Assembly: GCA_020832495.1 (NCBI GenBank)
Contig: JAFIEP010000113.1
Span: forward strand, 1 to 50,268
Length of the DNA: 50,268 bases
Direction: 5' to 3'
DNA from: Acidimicrobiia bacterium
Lineage (GTDB): Bacteria > Actinomycetota > Acidimicrobiia > Acidimicrobiales > Acidimicrobilacustridaceae
A program made the translations under genes and the position numbers. A model generated the notes under the pieces. That model was not told the DNA's origin. It searched no databases and saw only the letters and a list, made by a program, of their open reading frames with translations. Below are positions 24,040 to 32,606 of this stretch, in pieces; position 1 is the stretch's first letter; every line of letters starts with the position of its first letter.

Positions 24040-25302
24040 ATGACCCACATCGGCGGCTCGCCGCGCCTGTTGACGGCGCTCGACACCCTGGTCGGCGTGG
24101 ACCTCGACGCGTGGCTGGCCGGCCCTGGCGGCGCCGCGCTCACCGCCGCGGTGGCCGATCCTGCGGCGGCGCGGGAAGCGGTTCGCCTGGCCGACCTGCG
24201 GGGAATGGGCGGCGCTGCCTTCCCCACCGCCCGCAAGTGGGACGCAGTGGCGGCGGCCACGGTGCCCGCCGGCGAACGGTGGGTGATCGCCAACGGCAAC
24301 GAGGACGAGCCCGGGACGTTCAAGGACCGGGTGCTGCTCGAACACGCCCCACACCTCATCATCGAGGGGGCGCTGGCGGCGGCGGCCTGCTGCGGCGCCG
24401 CCAACGTGGTGCTGTACGTGAACCCCCGCCACGCTGGCGTAGAGGCTGCGATCGCCGAAGCGGTGGCGCAGTGGCGGGACCATCACCTCCTCGATGAACT
24501 CGAACGAGTGCTGGGCGAGCCGGTACGCCTGCGGGTGCACGCCAGCTCCGGCCTCTACGTCGGCGGTGAGGACACGGCGGCCATTGCGTCGGTGGAGGGC
24601 GGGTTCCCCTTCCCTCGCCGCAAGCCGCCCTACCCGACGACCCACGGTGTCGAGGGCATGCCCACCGTGGTGAACAACGTCGAGACGCTGGCCCAGGCCG
24701 CGGTGCTCCTGCGGCTCGGGGCGCCGGCCTACCGAGATCTCGGTGTCGGCGAGGCCTCGGGCACCCGGCTGTACTCGCTGTCGGGCGACGTCATCCGCCC
24801 CGGTCTCTACGAGCTGCCATCGGGCACCTCGCTGCGCTCGCTCGTGTTCGACCACGGCGGCGGGATGCTGGCCGACCGGAGCTTCAAGGCGGTGTTCACC
24901 GGCGGGCCGTCGAACACGCTGCTGGCGACCGACGGGCTGGACGTGGCCCTCGACCCCGATTCGGTGGTGGCCGCCGGGTCGCGCCTGGGGACCGGGGCCA
25001 TGATCGTCATCAGCGAAGGGACGAGCATCACCCGCAAGGTGGCCGAGTACATCGATTTCTTCGCCGGTGCCTCGTGTGGGCCCTGCCCACCGTGTCGGAC
25101 CGGCACCCACCAGCTGTCGCAGATCCTGCACCGCATCGACACCGGGCACGGCACGCCCGCCGATCTGGACACGCTCCGCAGCCTCACCGCCCTACTGCCC
25201 GGGAGCGGCAACTGCGGGCTGGTGGATGCGGCGGCCACCGTGGTGGCCAGTGCGCTCGAGCGCTTCCCCCACGAGTTCGAACGCCAGGTCCACCACCGCT
25301 GA
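24040..25302 (+). CDS. NuoF-like NADH:acceptor oxidoreductase subunit (FMN, [4Fe-4S])
   Basis: 420 aa. The FMN/NADH fold shows LRGMGGAAFPTARKW, NGNEDEPGTFKDR, GLYVGGEDTAAIASVEGG and PRRKPPYPTTHGVEGMPTVVNNVETLA. The cluster site is C346-x2-C349-x2-C352 and C392 (N3-type [4Fe-4S]). It is 65 bp downstream of the flavoprotein gene in the same direction and lacks NuoE/NuoG partners. With its neighbours it likely passes electrons from NADH to the iron-sulfur protein. In the FMN loop, Arg of the usual GRGGAGFP is Met. ATG 24040 has only a weak ribosome site. Confidence 0.88.
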   Translation: MTHIGGSPRLLTALDTLVGVDLDAWLAGPGGAALTAAVADPAAAREAVRLADLRGMGGAAFPTARKWDAVAAATVPAGERWVIANGNEDEPGTFKDRVLLEHAPHLIIEGALAAAACCGAANVVLYVNPRHAGVEAAIAEAVAQWRDHHLLDELERVLGEPVRLRVHASSGLYVGGEDTAAIASVEGGFPFPRRKPPYPTTHGVEGMPTVVNNVETLAQAAVLLRLGAPAYRDLGVGEASGTRLYSLSGDVIRPGLYELPSGTSLRSLVFDHGGGMLADRSFKAVFTGGPSNTLLATDGLDVALDPDSVVAAGSRLGTGAMIVISEGTSITRKVAEYIDFFAGASCGPCPPCRTGTHQLSQILHRIDTGHGTPADLDTLRSLTALLPGSGNCGLVDAAATVVASALERFPHEFERQVHHR

Positions 25303-25350
25303 GGGCGGTCCGTGCCGACGTCGGTGGCCGCCGGCGTGGCCGACCGCCCT

Positions 25351-25400
25351 CTGCGCGCAACCAGGTACCAAACCGGTACACCAGCGCACACAGAACCCCG
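25351..25400. repeat. Intergenic element, type B copy 1
   Basis: 50 bp starting CTGCGCGCAACCAG and ending GCACACAGAACCCCG, with an inner GTACC/GGTAC inverted repeat. It differs from the copy at 26546 at 5 of 50 positions. It lies 48 bp after the NuoF-like gene. Confidence 0.8.
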
Positions 25401-25556
25401 GGGGTGCGGGCCGTCGGCGCCATCGAACGCCACGCGGTCGACCAACCACCGTCGGCAGTCGCCGTTGCCCGCAGCGACCGAGCGTGCGACGCTGCCCGGG
25501 TTCGCACTGCGCTGCGCTCGCCGACCCGGCCGATGACCATCTGTCGAGAGGCTGTC

Positions 25557-26486
25557 ATGTCCACCCGAGGCGCAGAAGCGGCAGTGACCCGACTCGCCAG
25601 TCGCCAGCACGGGGTGATCACACGGAGCCAGGCGTTGGCCGGCGGCATGACCAGACGTCAGATCCACCGACGCCTCGAGAGCGACCGATGGCGTCGGGTG
25701 CAGTCCGGTGTCTACGCAGTGAACGGAGCGCCGACGACATGGCACCAGCGGGTGATGAGTGCTGTGCTGTCGATCGATGGGGCGGTGGCGTCGCACCGCT
25801 GCGCTGCGGTGCTCCATGAGTTCGACGGATTCAGCGCTGGACGGCCCGAGCTGACCGTTCCCACGGGAAGGAGTTCGCGATCCGACCTGGCGCGGATCCA
25901 CCGGACATCGGCGGCGCCGGCCACCACGCGGGTCGATGGGATCCCATGTACCACGCTGGCCCAGACGCTGGTCGACGTCGCCCCGCTCGTGGCGCTCCGT
26001 CGCCTGGAACGCTTGCTGGACGACGCTCTGGCGTCCCGACGAGTGTCGTTCGATGACGTCGTGGGTCGGCTGGCATGGGCTCGGCCGCGCAAGTGGGGCT
26101 CCCTCGCTGCACTCGGACCACTGCTCGAGGTCCGGGCCACGGACGCCTGGGTCCCACCACAGAGCGAGCTCGAGCGACGACTCGCCCGCGCTCTGGACGG
26201 CGCCGGCATGCCACCGTGGACACCGCAGGTCCCGGCACCCTGGGAGGGCACGGAGGAACACCCCCAGCTCGTCGACGCGTTCATCCCGACGTGGTCCATA
26301 GTGGTCGAAGGCGACGGGAGACGCTGGCACACCCGGGTGGAGGACTTCGAACGTGACCGTGCCCGCGACCACGGAGCGCTCAGCTTCGGTCTCCTCGTCG
26401 TGCGGTTCACCTGGGAACAGCTGGGGGCGCCGCAGCGCGTGCGACACCTTCTCCACGAGGTGGCCCACAGCCACGGACGCACATGA
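25557..26486 (+). CDS. AbiEi-type winged-helix plus DUF559 (PD-(D/E)XK-like) protein
   Basis: 309 aa from ATG 25557, with GAGAGG upstream. The N-terminus (TRLASRQHGVITRSQALAGGMTRRQIHRRLESDRWRRVQSGVYAVNG) is the domain found in AbiEi-type antitoxins. The C-terminus (QLVDAFIPTWSIVVEGDGRRWHTRVEDFERDRARDHGALSFGLLVVRFTWEQL) fits DUF559, a Vsr-like nuclease fold with Asp and Glu positions. This combination is common and often multi-copy in actinobacteria; its job is not settled and no toxin partner is adjacent. It is flanked by two directly repeated type B elements. Confidence 0.8.
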   Translation: MSTRGAEAAVTRLASRQHGVITRSQALAGGMTRRQIHRRLESDRWRRVQSGVYAVNGAPTTWHQRVMSAVLSIDGAVASHRCAAVLHEFDGFSAGRPELTVPTGRSSRSDLARIHRTSAAPATTRVDGIPCTTLAQTLVDVAPLVALRRLERLLDDALASRRVSFDDVVGRLAWARPRKWGSLAALGPLLEVRATDAWVPPQSELERRLARALDGAGMPPWTPQVPAPWEGTEEHPQLVDAFIPTWSIVVEGDGRRWHTRVEDFERDRARDHGALSFGLLVVRFTWEQLGAPQRVRHLLHEVAHSHGRT

Positions 26487-26545
26487 CGTAGCGGCCGCAG
26501 CGCATCCTCGACGGGCGCCGGCCACCCGCGCCCCACCACCCGGGT

Positions 26546-26595
26546 CTGCGCGCAACCAGATACCCATGCGGTACACCACCGCACACAGAACCCCG
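26546..26595. repeat. Intergenic element, type B copy 2
   Basis: 50 bp in the same orientation as the copy at 25351 and 45/50 identical to it. Sixteen bp later, a right half of type A begins, forming a composite element. Confidence 0.8.
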
Positions 26596-26611
26596 ACGGG
26601 CCCGGCGGGCC

Positions 26612-26636
26612 CGAAACGGTGGCCCACTGCGCGCAG
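26612..26636. repeat. Right half of a type A element
   Basis: Reads CGAAACGGTGGCCCACTGCG followed by CGCAG, matching the right end of type A at 33989-34011. With the type B copy on its left it gives a unit with CTGCGCGC and GCGCGCAG at its outer ends. Confidence 0.7.
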
Positions 26637-26655
26637 TCGCACCGAGAGACGGGGC

Positions 26656-26675
26656 GCCGGCGCCGCAGCGCCGGC
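26656..26675. terminator. Hairpin between convergent genes
   Basis: GCCGGCG-CCGCAG-CGCCGGC is a 7-bp GC stem with a 6-nt loop, between the AbiEi/DUF559 gene and the convergent aldehyde dehydrogenase gene. It has no U tract. Confidence 0.4.
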
Positions 26676-26722
26676 ACACCCCATCGACCGGTGAGGCCGG
26701 CCCCTCTCAGGGCAGCCTCACC

Positions 26723-28168
26723 TCAGGCCGGCAGGATGACCGACTGCAGCTCCGTATAGGGGTCGATGCCCTCCGGCCCCAGTTCTCGGCCGATGCCCGA
26801 TGCCTTAAACCCACCGAAGGGGCTGTTGAAGTCGAGGATCACCTGCGAGTTGACCGCCACCACGCCGGTGCGTACCCGGGCGGCCACCTGCTCCGCTCGG
26901 CTGGGATCCGCCGTCCACACCGACCCGCACAGCCCGTAGTCGGAGTCGTTGGCGATGGCCACGGCCTGATCGTCGCCGTCGTAGGGGATCACCGACAGCA
27001 CCGGCCCGAAGATCTCCTCACGGGCGATGCGCATCGAGTTGTCGACATCGGCGTACACCGTCGGCTCCACGAACCACCCACGCTCGAGGTGCGCCGGGCG
27101 GCCACCGCCGACGACAGCCCGAGCGCCTTCGTCGCGGGCCGAGGCGAAGAAGCCCTCTACCCGGTCCCGCTGGCGTTCGGCCACCAGCGGGCCGATCTGC
27201 GTGGCCGGGTCGGCGGGATCACCGGTGACCAGCGCGCCCACCGCCGAACCCAGCGCGTCGACCACCTCGTCGTAGCGAGCCCGTGGCGCCAGGATGCGGG
27301 TCTGCGCCCCGCAGGCCTGCCCGTTGTTCATCAGCCCCGACATGACCAGCTCGCCGAGCAGTGCCTCGTCGAGCACCACGTCGTCGAGGACGATGGCCGC
27401 CGACTTCCCACCCAACTCGAGCGTGCACCGGGCCAGGCGCTCGCCGCACAGCTGGCCGATCCGCCGTCCCGCAGCCGTCGATCCGGTGAAGCTGATCTTG
27501 TCGACCCCGGGATGGCGCACCAGGTGCTCGCTGGCCTCCCGGTCGGCGCACACGATGTTCAGCACCCCGGCGGGCACGTCGGCCTCTTGGGCTGCCTCAG
27601 CCAACAAGTAGGCGTCGAGCGGGGTCTCCGGTGCCGGCTTGAGCACCACCGGACAGCCCGCCACCATGGCCGGGCCGAGCTTCAGAGCGGAGATGAACAG
27701 CGGCACGTTCCACGGGATGATGGCCCCGACCACGCCGACCGGCTGGCGGTGGACGCGCACCGTGTTACCCAGCATGCCGGCGCGGGTGTCCACCCAGCGG
27801 TAGCTCTCGGCGAACCCGACGTAGGCGTCGAGCACCATGGTGGACGACAGCACCTGTCCCATGATCGACCACTGGCTGGGCGAGCCGTTCTGCGCAGTGA
27901 TGGTATCGGCGAACTCCTGGGAGCGTGCGGCAACCACCGCCGACAGCCGTCCCAGGACCTCGGCCCGCTCAACGGGGTTCATGTGTGGCCACGGCCCCTC
28001 GTCGAACGCTGAGCGCGCCGCTGCCACCGCCCGGTCGATGTCAGCCGGACTCCCGGCGGGCACCCGGCCGATCACCTCCTCGGTGGTGGGTGAGGTCACC
28101 TCGATGACCGCATCGGTGGCCGGATCGACCCAGCCACCGCCGATGTAGAACTGGTGCTTCGTCTGCAT
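26723..28168 (-). CDS. Aldehyde dehydrogenase
   Basis: 481 aa from ATG 28168, with AGGAGA just upstream. The full ALDH fold is present: GVVGAIIPWNVPLF, KPAPETPLDA, KISFTGSTAAGRRIGQ, the catalytic Glu in LELGGKSA, the catalytic Cys in NNGQACGAQTRI, EEIFGPVLSVIPYDGDDQAVAIAND and the C-terminal SPFGGFKASGIGRELG. Phrases such as NNGQAC and GIDPYTELQSV resemble broad-range NAD(P)-dependent members. The substrate is unknown. It stands alone and is divergent from the metal ABC operon. Confidence 0.92.
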   Translation of the reverse strand: MQTKHQFYIGGGWVDPATDAVIEVTSPTTEEVIGRVPAGSPADIDRAVAAARSAFDEGPWPHMNPVERAEVLGRLSAVVAARSQEFADTITAQNGSPSQWSIMGQVLSSTMVLDAYVGFAESYRWVDTRAGMLGNTVRVHRQPVGVVGAIIPWNVPLFISALKLGPAMVAGCPVVLKPAPETPLDAYLLAEAAQEADVPAGVLNIVCADREASEHLVRHPGVDKISFTGSTAAGRRIGQLCGERLARCTLELGGKSAAIVLDDVVLDEALLGELVMSGLMNNGQACGAQTRILAPRARYDEVVDALGSAVGALVTGDPADPATQIGPLVAERQRDRVEGFFASARDEGARAVVGGGRPAHLERGWFVEPTVYADVDNSMRIAREEIFGPVLSVIPYDGDDQAVAIANDSDYGLCGSVWTADPSRAEQVAARVRTGVVAVNSQVILDFNSPFGGFKASGIGRELGPEGIDPYTELQSVILPA

Positions 28169-28258
28169 GCCTTCTCCTGACGGTGTGTCAGGTGAGAGCG
28201 TAGGCGGTGGGACGCTCGGCGGGGACCGGAACGTCGTCCATCCGGCCACGCATCGCTA

Positions 28259-28288
28259 TTGGGAATCACTCTTATTTCCCGGTAGCCT
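28259..28288 (+). promoter_or_regulatory. Promoter and operator of the anchored-repeat ABC operon
   Basis: TTGGGA (28259-28264) and TAGCCT (28283-28288) are 18 bp apart. The 19 bp from 28259 to 28277, TTGGGAATCACTCTTATTT, match 15/19 with the site at 35991-36009, which sits in the same place relative to its promoter. Its complement shares about 10 of 15 positions with the Streptomyces Zur box as I recall it (TGAAAATGATTTTCA). Likely bound by a Zur/Fur-type repressor. Confidence 0.65.
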
Positions 28289-28295
28289 CACGCCA

Positions 28296-29870
28296 GTGGA
28301 GCCCTCCGTTCACCGCACTCCGACCAGAGGTCGCTCGTCGCGACGCGCCGCCGTGCTCGTCGCGGCGGTGGCGCTCCTCGCCGCCGCGTGTGGGTCCTCC
28401 TCGGCCAGCAACACCGCGCTCGACGGTGACGTGCTCGAAGTGGTGGTGAGCACGGAGATCATCGCCGACCTCGTCCAGCAGGTGGGTGGCGACCGGGTCT
28501 CGGTGCACTCCGTCGTGCCCCCCGGCGGCGACCCCCATTCCTACGAGCCAACGCCGTCGGACGCCCGAGCGGTGGCCCGAGCCGATGTGGCCTTCACCAA
28601 CCACCTCCTCCTCGAGGACCACGCCCTCATCCGCCTGTTCGACGCCAACGTTCCCGACGAATCGCCCAACGTCAGCCTGGCCGAGCAGGCGGAGCAGTAC
28701 GGCGCCAATCTGCTGCCCTTCGAGGAGGACCTCGGACTCGACGTGCTGTGGCTGGGCCTCGCCGTACGCGGAGGCGACGTCCCCCGGTCGTCGCAGATCC
28801 ATCTCCACGGCGTCAGCGCCGAGGGTCCGGGCGACATCGCCGTGTACCTCACCGATGCCTTCGGTCAGCCCGATGTCCTCATCGACACCCGCGATGGCCT
28901 CGACGCCGACGACGTGGCCACCCTGCCTCCGGGAGCCCACACCCACGTGAACTGGGCGTTCACCGCCCCCGGGGTCTACGAGCTAGGACTGGGCGCCACG
29001 CTCGAGGAGCCCGACGCCGAACCGGTCGAACTCGGCCAAGCCACCTTCACCTTTGCCGTCGGCGTGCCCGCCGATGACGCCGACCTTCCCGGAGCCACGG
29101 TGCTCGACGAAGGCCACGCCGACATCGCCGTCAGCCTCGACACGGGCGGGCTCTTCCCCTGTGTGGCCCGCCTGTCCTGCGCGGACGAGGTCGACGACCT
29201 GCGGGCGGACGACGTGGTGATCCTCGTGCCCGACGAGGCGCTCGAGGAGGTACCCGACGACGAGCGCTTCGCCTTCCTGGGCGAGCCCGGCACCCTCGTG
29301 CACCAACTCCCGCAGGCGGTGCTCGGCAAGCACGTCCACGGCGTCATCGACCCTCACCTGTGGCAGGACGTGCGCAACGCCAGCGCCTACGTGCAGCTCA
29401 TGACCGACGTGCTGGCCGAGCAGGCGCCGCAGTGGCGCTCGGAGTTCGAGGCCAACCGCGACGCCTACCTCGAGGAGCTCGACGAGCTGCACGCCTACGT
29501 GACCGACCAGTTGGCCGCCATTCCCGCCGATCGCCGTCACCTGATCACCACCCACGACGCCTTCTCCTACCTGGCCGACGCCTACGGGCTCGAGGTGGCC
29601 GGCTTCGTGGTGCCCAACCCGGCACAGGAACCGAGTGCCGTGCAGATCAGCCGGCTCACCGACACGCTGCGACGCCTCGAGGTGCCGGCGGTCTTCCTCG
29701 AACCGAACCTGGTGGCCCGGGCCAACGTGTTGCGCCAGGTGGCCGAGGACCACGACATCGAGGTGTGTCGCATCTACGGCGACGCCTTCGACCCCGACGT
29801 CCAGAGCTACGTCGAGATGATGCGCCACAACGCCGACGAGCTGCTGCGCTGTCTGGGGTCGACGGCGTGA
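28296..29870 (+). CDS. Anchored-repeat-type metal ABC transporter, substrate-binding lipoprotein
   Basis: 524 aa from GTG 28296. A lipobox (VALLAAACGSS) marks an anchored lipoprotein. Residues about 45-140 and 345-520 together form a ZnuA/cluster-9 metal receptor: VVSTEIIADLVQQVGGDRVSVHSVVPPGGDPHSYEPTPSDARAVARADVAF, then GVIDPHLWQDVRNASAYV and LITTHDAFSYLADAYGLEVAGF, with His ligands in both. Between them is an inserted surface-repeat domain (QIHLHGVSAEGPGDIAVYL; GAHTHVNWAFTAPGVYELGLGATL). This insertion is the mark of the 'anchored repeat ABC transporter' receptors. No ribosome site; GTG lies at the predicted transcription start, so the message may be leaderless. Confidence 0.88.
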   Translation: MEPSVHRTPTRGRSSRRAAVLVAAVALLAAACGSSSASNTALDGDVLEVVVSTEIIADLVQQVGGDRVSVHSVVPPGGDPHSYEPTPSDARAVARADVAFTNHLLLEDHALIRLFDANVPDESPNVSLAEQAEQYGANLLPFEEDLGLDVLWLGLAVRGGDVPRSSQIHLHGVSAEGPGDIAVYLTDAFGQPDVLIDTRDGLDADDVATLPPGAHTHVNWAFTAPGVYELGLGATLEEPDAEPVELGQATFTFAVGVPADDADLPGATVLDEGHADIAVSLDTGGLFPCVARLSCADEVDDLRADDVVILVPDEALEEVPDDERFAFLGEPGTLVHQLPQAVLGKHVHGVIDPHLWQDVRNASAYVQLMTDVLAEQAPQWRSEFEANRDAYLEELDELHAYVTDQLAAIPADRRHLITTHDAFSYLADAYGLEVAGFVVPNPAQEPSAVQISRLTDTLRRLEVPAVFLEPNLVARANVLRQVAEDHDIEVCRIYGDAFDPDVQSYVEMMRHNADELLRCLGSTA

Positions 29871-30865
29871 GGAGCCGGTGGGTGGTGGCGGTGACCTCCT
29901 TCGTCGGGTCGACGCTCGTCGCTGTCGCTCTGGCCGGCGCCACGCTCGTCGCGCCGCCAGCCACCGCCACCACGGCAATGGAACAGGGCACTGCCAGCGA
30001 GCCCGCCACCGAGGAACGGGTCGTCATCGACGACGGTCACGTCGACATCGGTCCCCGGTTCGTGGACGGTGAGTGGCGTCTGCAACTGCACGACGACACC
30101 GTCCGGCCGATGGTGTGGCGCCGACTTTCCGACGTCGTGTTGGCCGCCGACGACGGGGTGCGTGTCGAGATCCCCGACGACCCGGCGCTCGCCTTCCTCG
30201 GCGAGCCCGGCACCGACGTGTGGGTGCTGCCTCAGAACCAGCAGCCGGGCGTGGTGTGGCCGGGCTGGAGTACCCAGGACGACGAGGTCGCCGAACGGAT
30301 CACCGAGCCGGTGCGTTGGAGGCTGGAGAACGTCGAGGGTCCGGGCAACGTCGTGCTGTACCTGACCAGCGGGCTGGGCGATCACCAGGTGCTCTTCGCC
30401 GGCGGGCCCAGCAGTACCGACCTGGCCGCCGATCAGGCCGCCGATCAGGCCGCCGATCAGGCCGCCGATCAGCGTGAGATCGAGGTGCCCATCGACACCC
30501 ATGCCCACGGCTCGTGGGTGTTCACCGCCCCGGGTGTCTACCGGATCACCACCACCATGGAAGCCACCGACACCGACGGCGTCACCCACACCGACACCGC
30601 CACGCTGCAGGTGGCCGTGGGCGATGTCGACCCGACCGAGGGCTTCGAGCCGCTCGACGAAGGCCCGGCGGCGGCGACCGATGTGGAACCCGAGGCGACA
30701 CCGGACGGCTCGTCGAGCGACGTCCCGGTGATGGCCGTCGTGGCGCTCGTCGGAGTGCTCGTCGCCGCCCTCGTCGCCGTGGCCGTGGTGCGCCGGCGGC
30801 GACCGGGCGGCACCGACGACGTCGAGGCGGCGACCGGACCGGACCCTGGCGGCACCGAACGATGA
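29867..30865 (+). CDS. Surface-anchored protein, choice-of-anchor M type
   Basis: 332 aa from GTG 29867, overlapping the previous stop by 4 nt. It has a signal peptide (VAVTSFVGSTLVAVALAGATLV), then the actinobacterial surface-anchored repeat: VIDDGHVDIGPRFVDGEWRLQLHDDTV, PALAFLGEPGTDVWVLPQNQQPGVVWPGWST, NVVLYLTSGLGDHQVLF and THAHGSWVFTAPGVYRITTTMEA. A C-terminal membrane helix (MAVVALVGVLVAALVAVAVV) with RRRR anchors it. It probably presents metal-binding His/Asp residues outside and hands metal to the receptor; that role is inferred from the operon. The loop includes a run of ADQA repeats. Confidence 0.88.
   Translation: MRSRWVVAVTSFVGSTLVAVALAGATLVAPPATATTAMEQGTASEPATEERVVIDDGHVDIGPRFVDGEWRLQLHDDTVRPMVWRRLSDVVLAADDGVRVEIPDDPALAFLGEPGTDVWVLPQNQQPGVVWPGWSTQDDEVAERITEPVRWRLENVEGPGNVVLYLTSGLGDHQVLFAGGPSSTDLAADQAADQAADQAADQREIEVPIDTHAHGSWVFTAPGVYRITTTMEATDTDGVTHTDTATLQVAVGDVDPTEGFEPLDEGPAAATDVEPEATPDGSSSDVPVMAVVALVGVLVAALVAVAVVRRRRPGGTDDVEAATGPDPGGTER
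30428..30472 (+). repeat. 12-bp tandem repeat inside the surface protein gene
   Basis: GCCGATCAGGCC occurs 3.75 times head to tail, encoding repeated A-D-Q-A. The copies are identical, so the number may vary between strains. Confidence 0.85.
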
Positions 30866-31614
30866 GCGGCCTCGCCGTCACCGGTGTCGACGTCCGCCTC
30901 GGCGACCGCCTGGTGCTCGAGGGCGTCGACCTCGACGTGGCGGGGGGCGCAATGGTGGCCCTGCTGGGCCCCAACGGCGCCGGGAAGACCACCCTGCTCC
31001 GAGCGGTCCTCGGCCTCCTGCCGATCGAACGTGGTCAGATCACCGTGGCCGGTGCGAGCCGGCGCCACCCCGGCGCCGGGGTGGGCTACGTGCCCCAGCG
31101 GCACGAGTTCGCCTGGGACTTCCCCATCTCGGTGGCCGACGCTGCCCTCAGCGGGAGGGTGCAGCACATCGGGTGGTTCCGACGAGCGAAGGCTGCCGAT
31201 CGCACGGCCGTCGATGTCGCTCTCGAGCGGGTGGGCATGGCCGACCTCGCCCGCCGGCCCATCGGCGAGCTGTCGGGTGGGCAACGCCAGCGAGTACTGC
31301 TGGCCCGAGCACTGGCTCTCGACCCGCAGGTGCTGCTGCTCGACGAACCACTCACCGGGGTCGACGTGCCCACCGCCGAGCTGGTCACCGACCTCCTGTT
31401 GCAGCTGCGCAGCGAGGGGCGGGCCATCGTCATGGCCACCCACGACCTGTCCGCCGCAGCGAGTGCCTGCGACCGTCTGGTGCTGCTGCACCGTCGGGTG
31501 GTGGCCGACGCGCCGCCGTCGGAACTGCGCGACCCGGCCATCTGGCTCGAGGCCTTCGGGGTGCCGTCGTCGGACCAGCTGCTGGCCACCCTCGGTATGG
31601 GGGTACCTCGCTGA
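30862..31614 (+). CDS. Anchored-repeat-type metal ABC transporter, ATPase
   Basis: 250 aa; ATG 30862 overlaps the previous stop (ATGA). Walker A GPNGAGKTTLLRAVLG, Q-loop YVPQRHEFAWDFPISV, signature ELSGGQRQRVLLARALA and Walker B VLLLDEPLTGVD are complete. YVPQRHEFAWDFPISV.D is typical of zinc/manganese ATPases. It powers the permease encoded next. All five genes of the operon overlap or abut. Confidence 0.92.
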   Translation: MSGLAVTGVDVRLGDRLVLEGVDLDVAGGAMVALLGPNGAGKTTLLRAVLGLLPIERGQITVAGASRRHPGAGVGYVPQRHEFAWDFPISVADAALSGRVQHIGWFRRAKAADRTAVDVALERVGMADLARRPIGELSGGQRQRVLLARALALDPQVLLLDEPLTGVDVPTAELVTDLLLQLRSEGRAIVMATHDLSAAASACDRLVLLHRRVVADAPPSELRDPAIWLEAFGVPSSDQLLATLGMGVPR

Positions 31615-32606
31615 TGGTGCTGGCTCTCCTCGAGTGGTGGACCGAACCGTGGAGCGAGCTGTTCATGCGACGGGCGTTCATCGTCGGAGGTGTGGCCGGC
31701 CTGGTCTGCGGCGTGGTCGGCACCTTCGTGGTGCTGCGGGGCATGGCCTTTATCGGCGACGCCGTGGCCCACTCGGTCTTCCCCGGTGTGGCCGCCGCCT
31801 ACGTGCTCGGGGCCAACCTGGCCCTCGGTGGGGCGGTGGCCGGCATCGCCACCGCGGTGACGGTGTCGGTCATGTCGCAGAACCGCCGCCTGAAGGAGGA
31901 CACGGTCATCGGCGTGTGCTTCGCGGCGGCCTTCGCTGCGGGCATCGTGTTGGTGTCCACGCAGTCGAACTACACGGGCGACCTGGCATCGTTCCTGTTC
32001 GGGCAGATCCTGGGCATCAGCGACGCCGACGTGTGGACCGTCGTGGTGGTCGGCACCCTGGTGGTCGTCGCCCTGTTGGCCATCCGCAAGGAACTGGTGG
32101 CCGTGGCCCTCGACCGGGAGACGGCACGGGCGGTCGGGCTGTCGCCGTTCCGGCTGGACCTGGCGCTCTACCTGCTCGTCACCCTGGCCATCGTCATCAG
32201 CCTGCAGGCCGTGGGCAACATCTTGGTGCTGGCCCTACTCGTCACCCCGGCGGCCAGCGCCCGCATGCTCACCGACCGGCTCAGTTCCATGATGGTGCTG
32301 GCTGCCGCCATCGGCGCTGGCGGGTCGATCGTCGGGTTGACATTGTCGTTCCACCACGACCTGGCCTCGGGCGGGCTCATCGTGTTGGTCCTCACCGCCG
32401 TGTTCCTGTGCTGTTGGGTGTTCGGGCCGCGCCACGGGCTCGTCGGCCTGGCCCGCTCCCGTCGGTCGACCTCACCGCCACAGGACCCTCCGCCGTCCGA
32501 CCCCCCGCCATCGGGCGCCTCGACGAACCGCTCGGCGACCACCGATGGCCCCATGCGAGGAGTGCACCATGCACCGTCCCCTGTCGCTGCCCCGGCCGCC
32601 GACTGA
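31614..32606 (+). CDS. Anchored-repeat-type metal ABC transporter, permease
   Basis: 330 aa; ATG 31614 overlaps the ATPase stop by one base. It has eight or nine hydrophobic helices of the ZnuB/MntB family, with VVLRGMAFIGDAVAHSVFPGVAAAYVLG and ALDRETARAVGLSPFRLDLALYLLVTLAIVISLQAVGNILVLALLVTPAASARML as family marks. The final ~55 residues form a proline/serine-rich cytoplasmic tail (SPPQDPPPSDPPPSGAST) not usual for the core family. Its last 38 nt overlap the next gene. Confidence 0.92.
   Translation: MVLALLEWWTEPWSELFMRRAFIVGGVAGLVCGVVGTFVVLRGMAFIGDAVAHSVFPGVAAAYVLGANLALGGAVAGIATAVTVSVMSQNRRLKEDTVIGVCFAAAFAAGIVLVSTQSNYTGDLASFLFGQILGISDADVWTVVVVGTLVVVALLAIRKELVAVALDRETARAVGLSPFRLDLALYLLVTLAIVISLQAVGNILVLALLVTPAASARMLTDRLSSMMVLAAAIGAGGSIVGLTLSFHHDLASGGLIVLVLTAVFLCCWVFGPRHGLVGLARSRRSTSPPQDPPPSDPPPSGASTNRSATTDGPMRGVHHAPSPVAAPAAD

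Noticed and set aside
22167-24404. 745-codon minus-strand frame opposite the flavoprotein
   Set aside because: Shadow of the flavoprotein gene; composition is His/Gly/Arg-rich without motifs.
24807-26684. 625-codon open frame on the minus strand across the NuoF end and the AbiEi/DUF559 gene
   Set aside because: Both plus-strand genes have clear domains. The frame passes through the repeat elements by chance and shows no domain.
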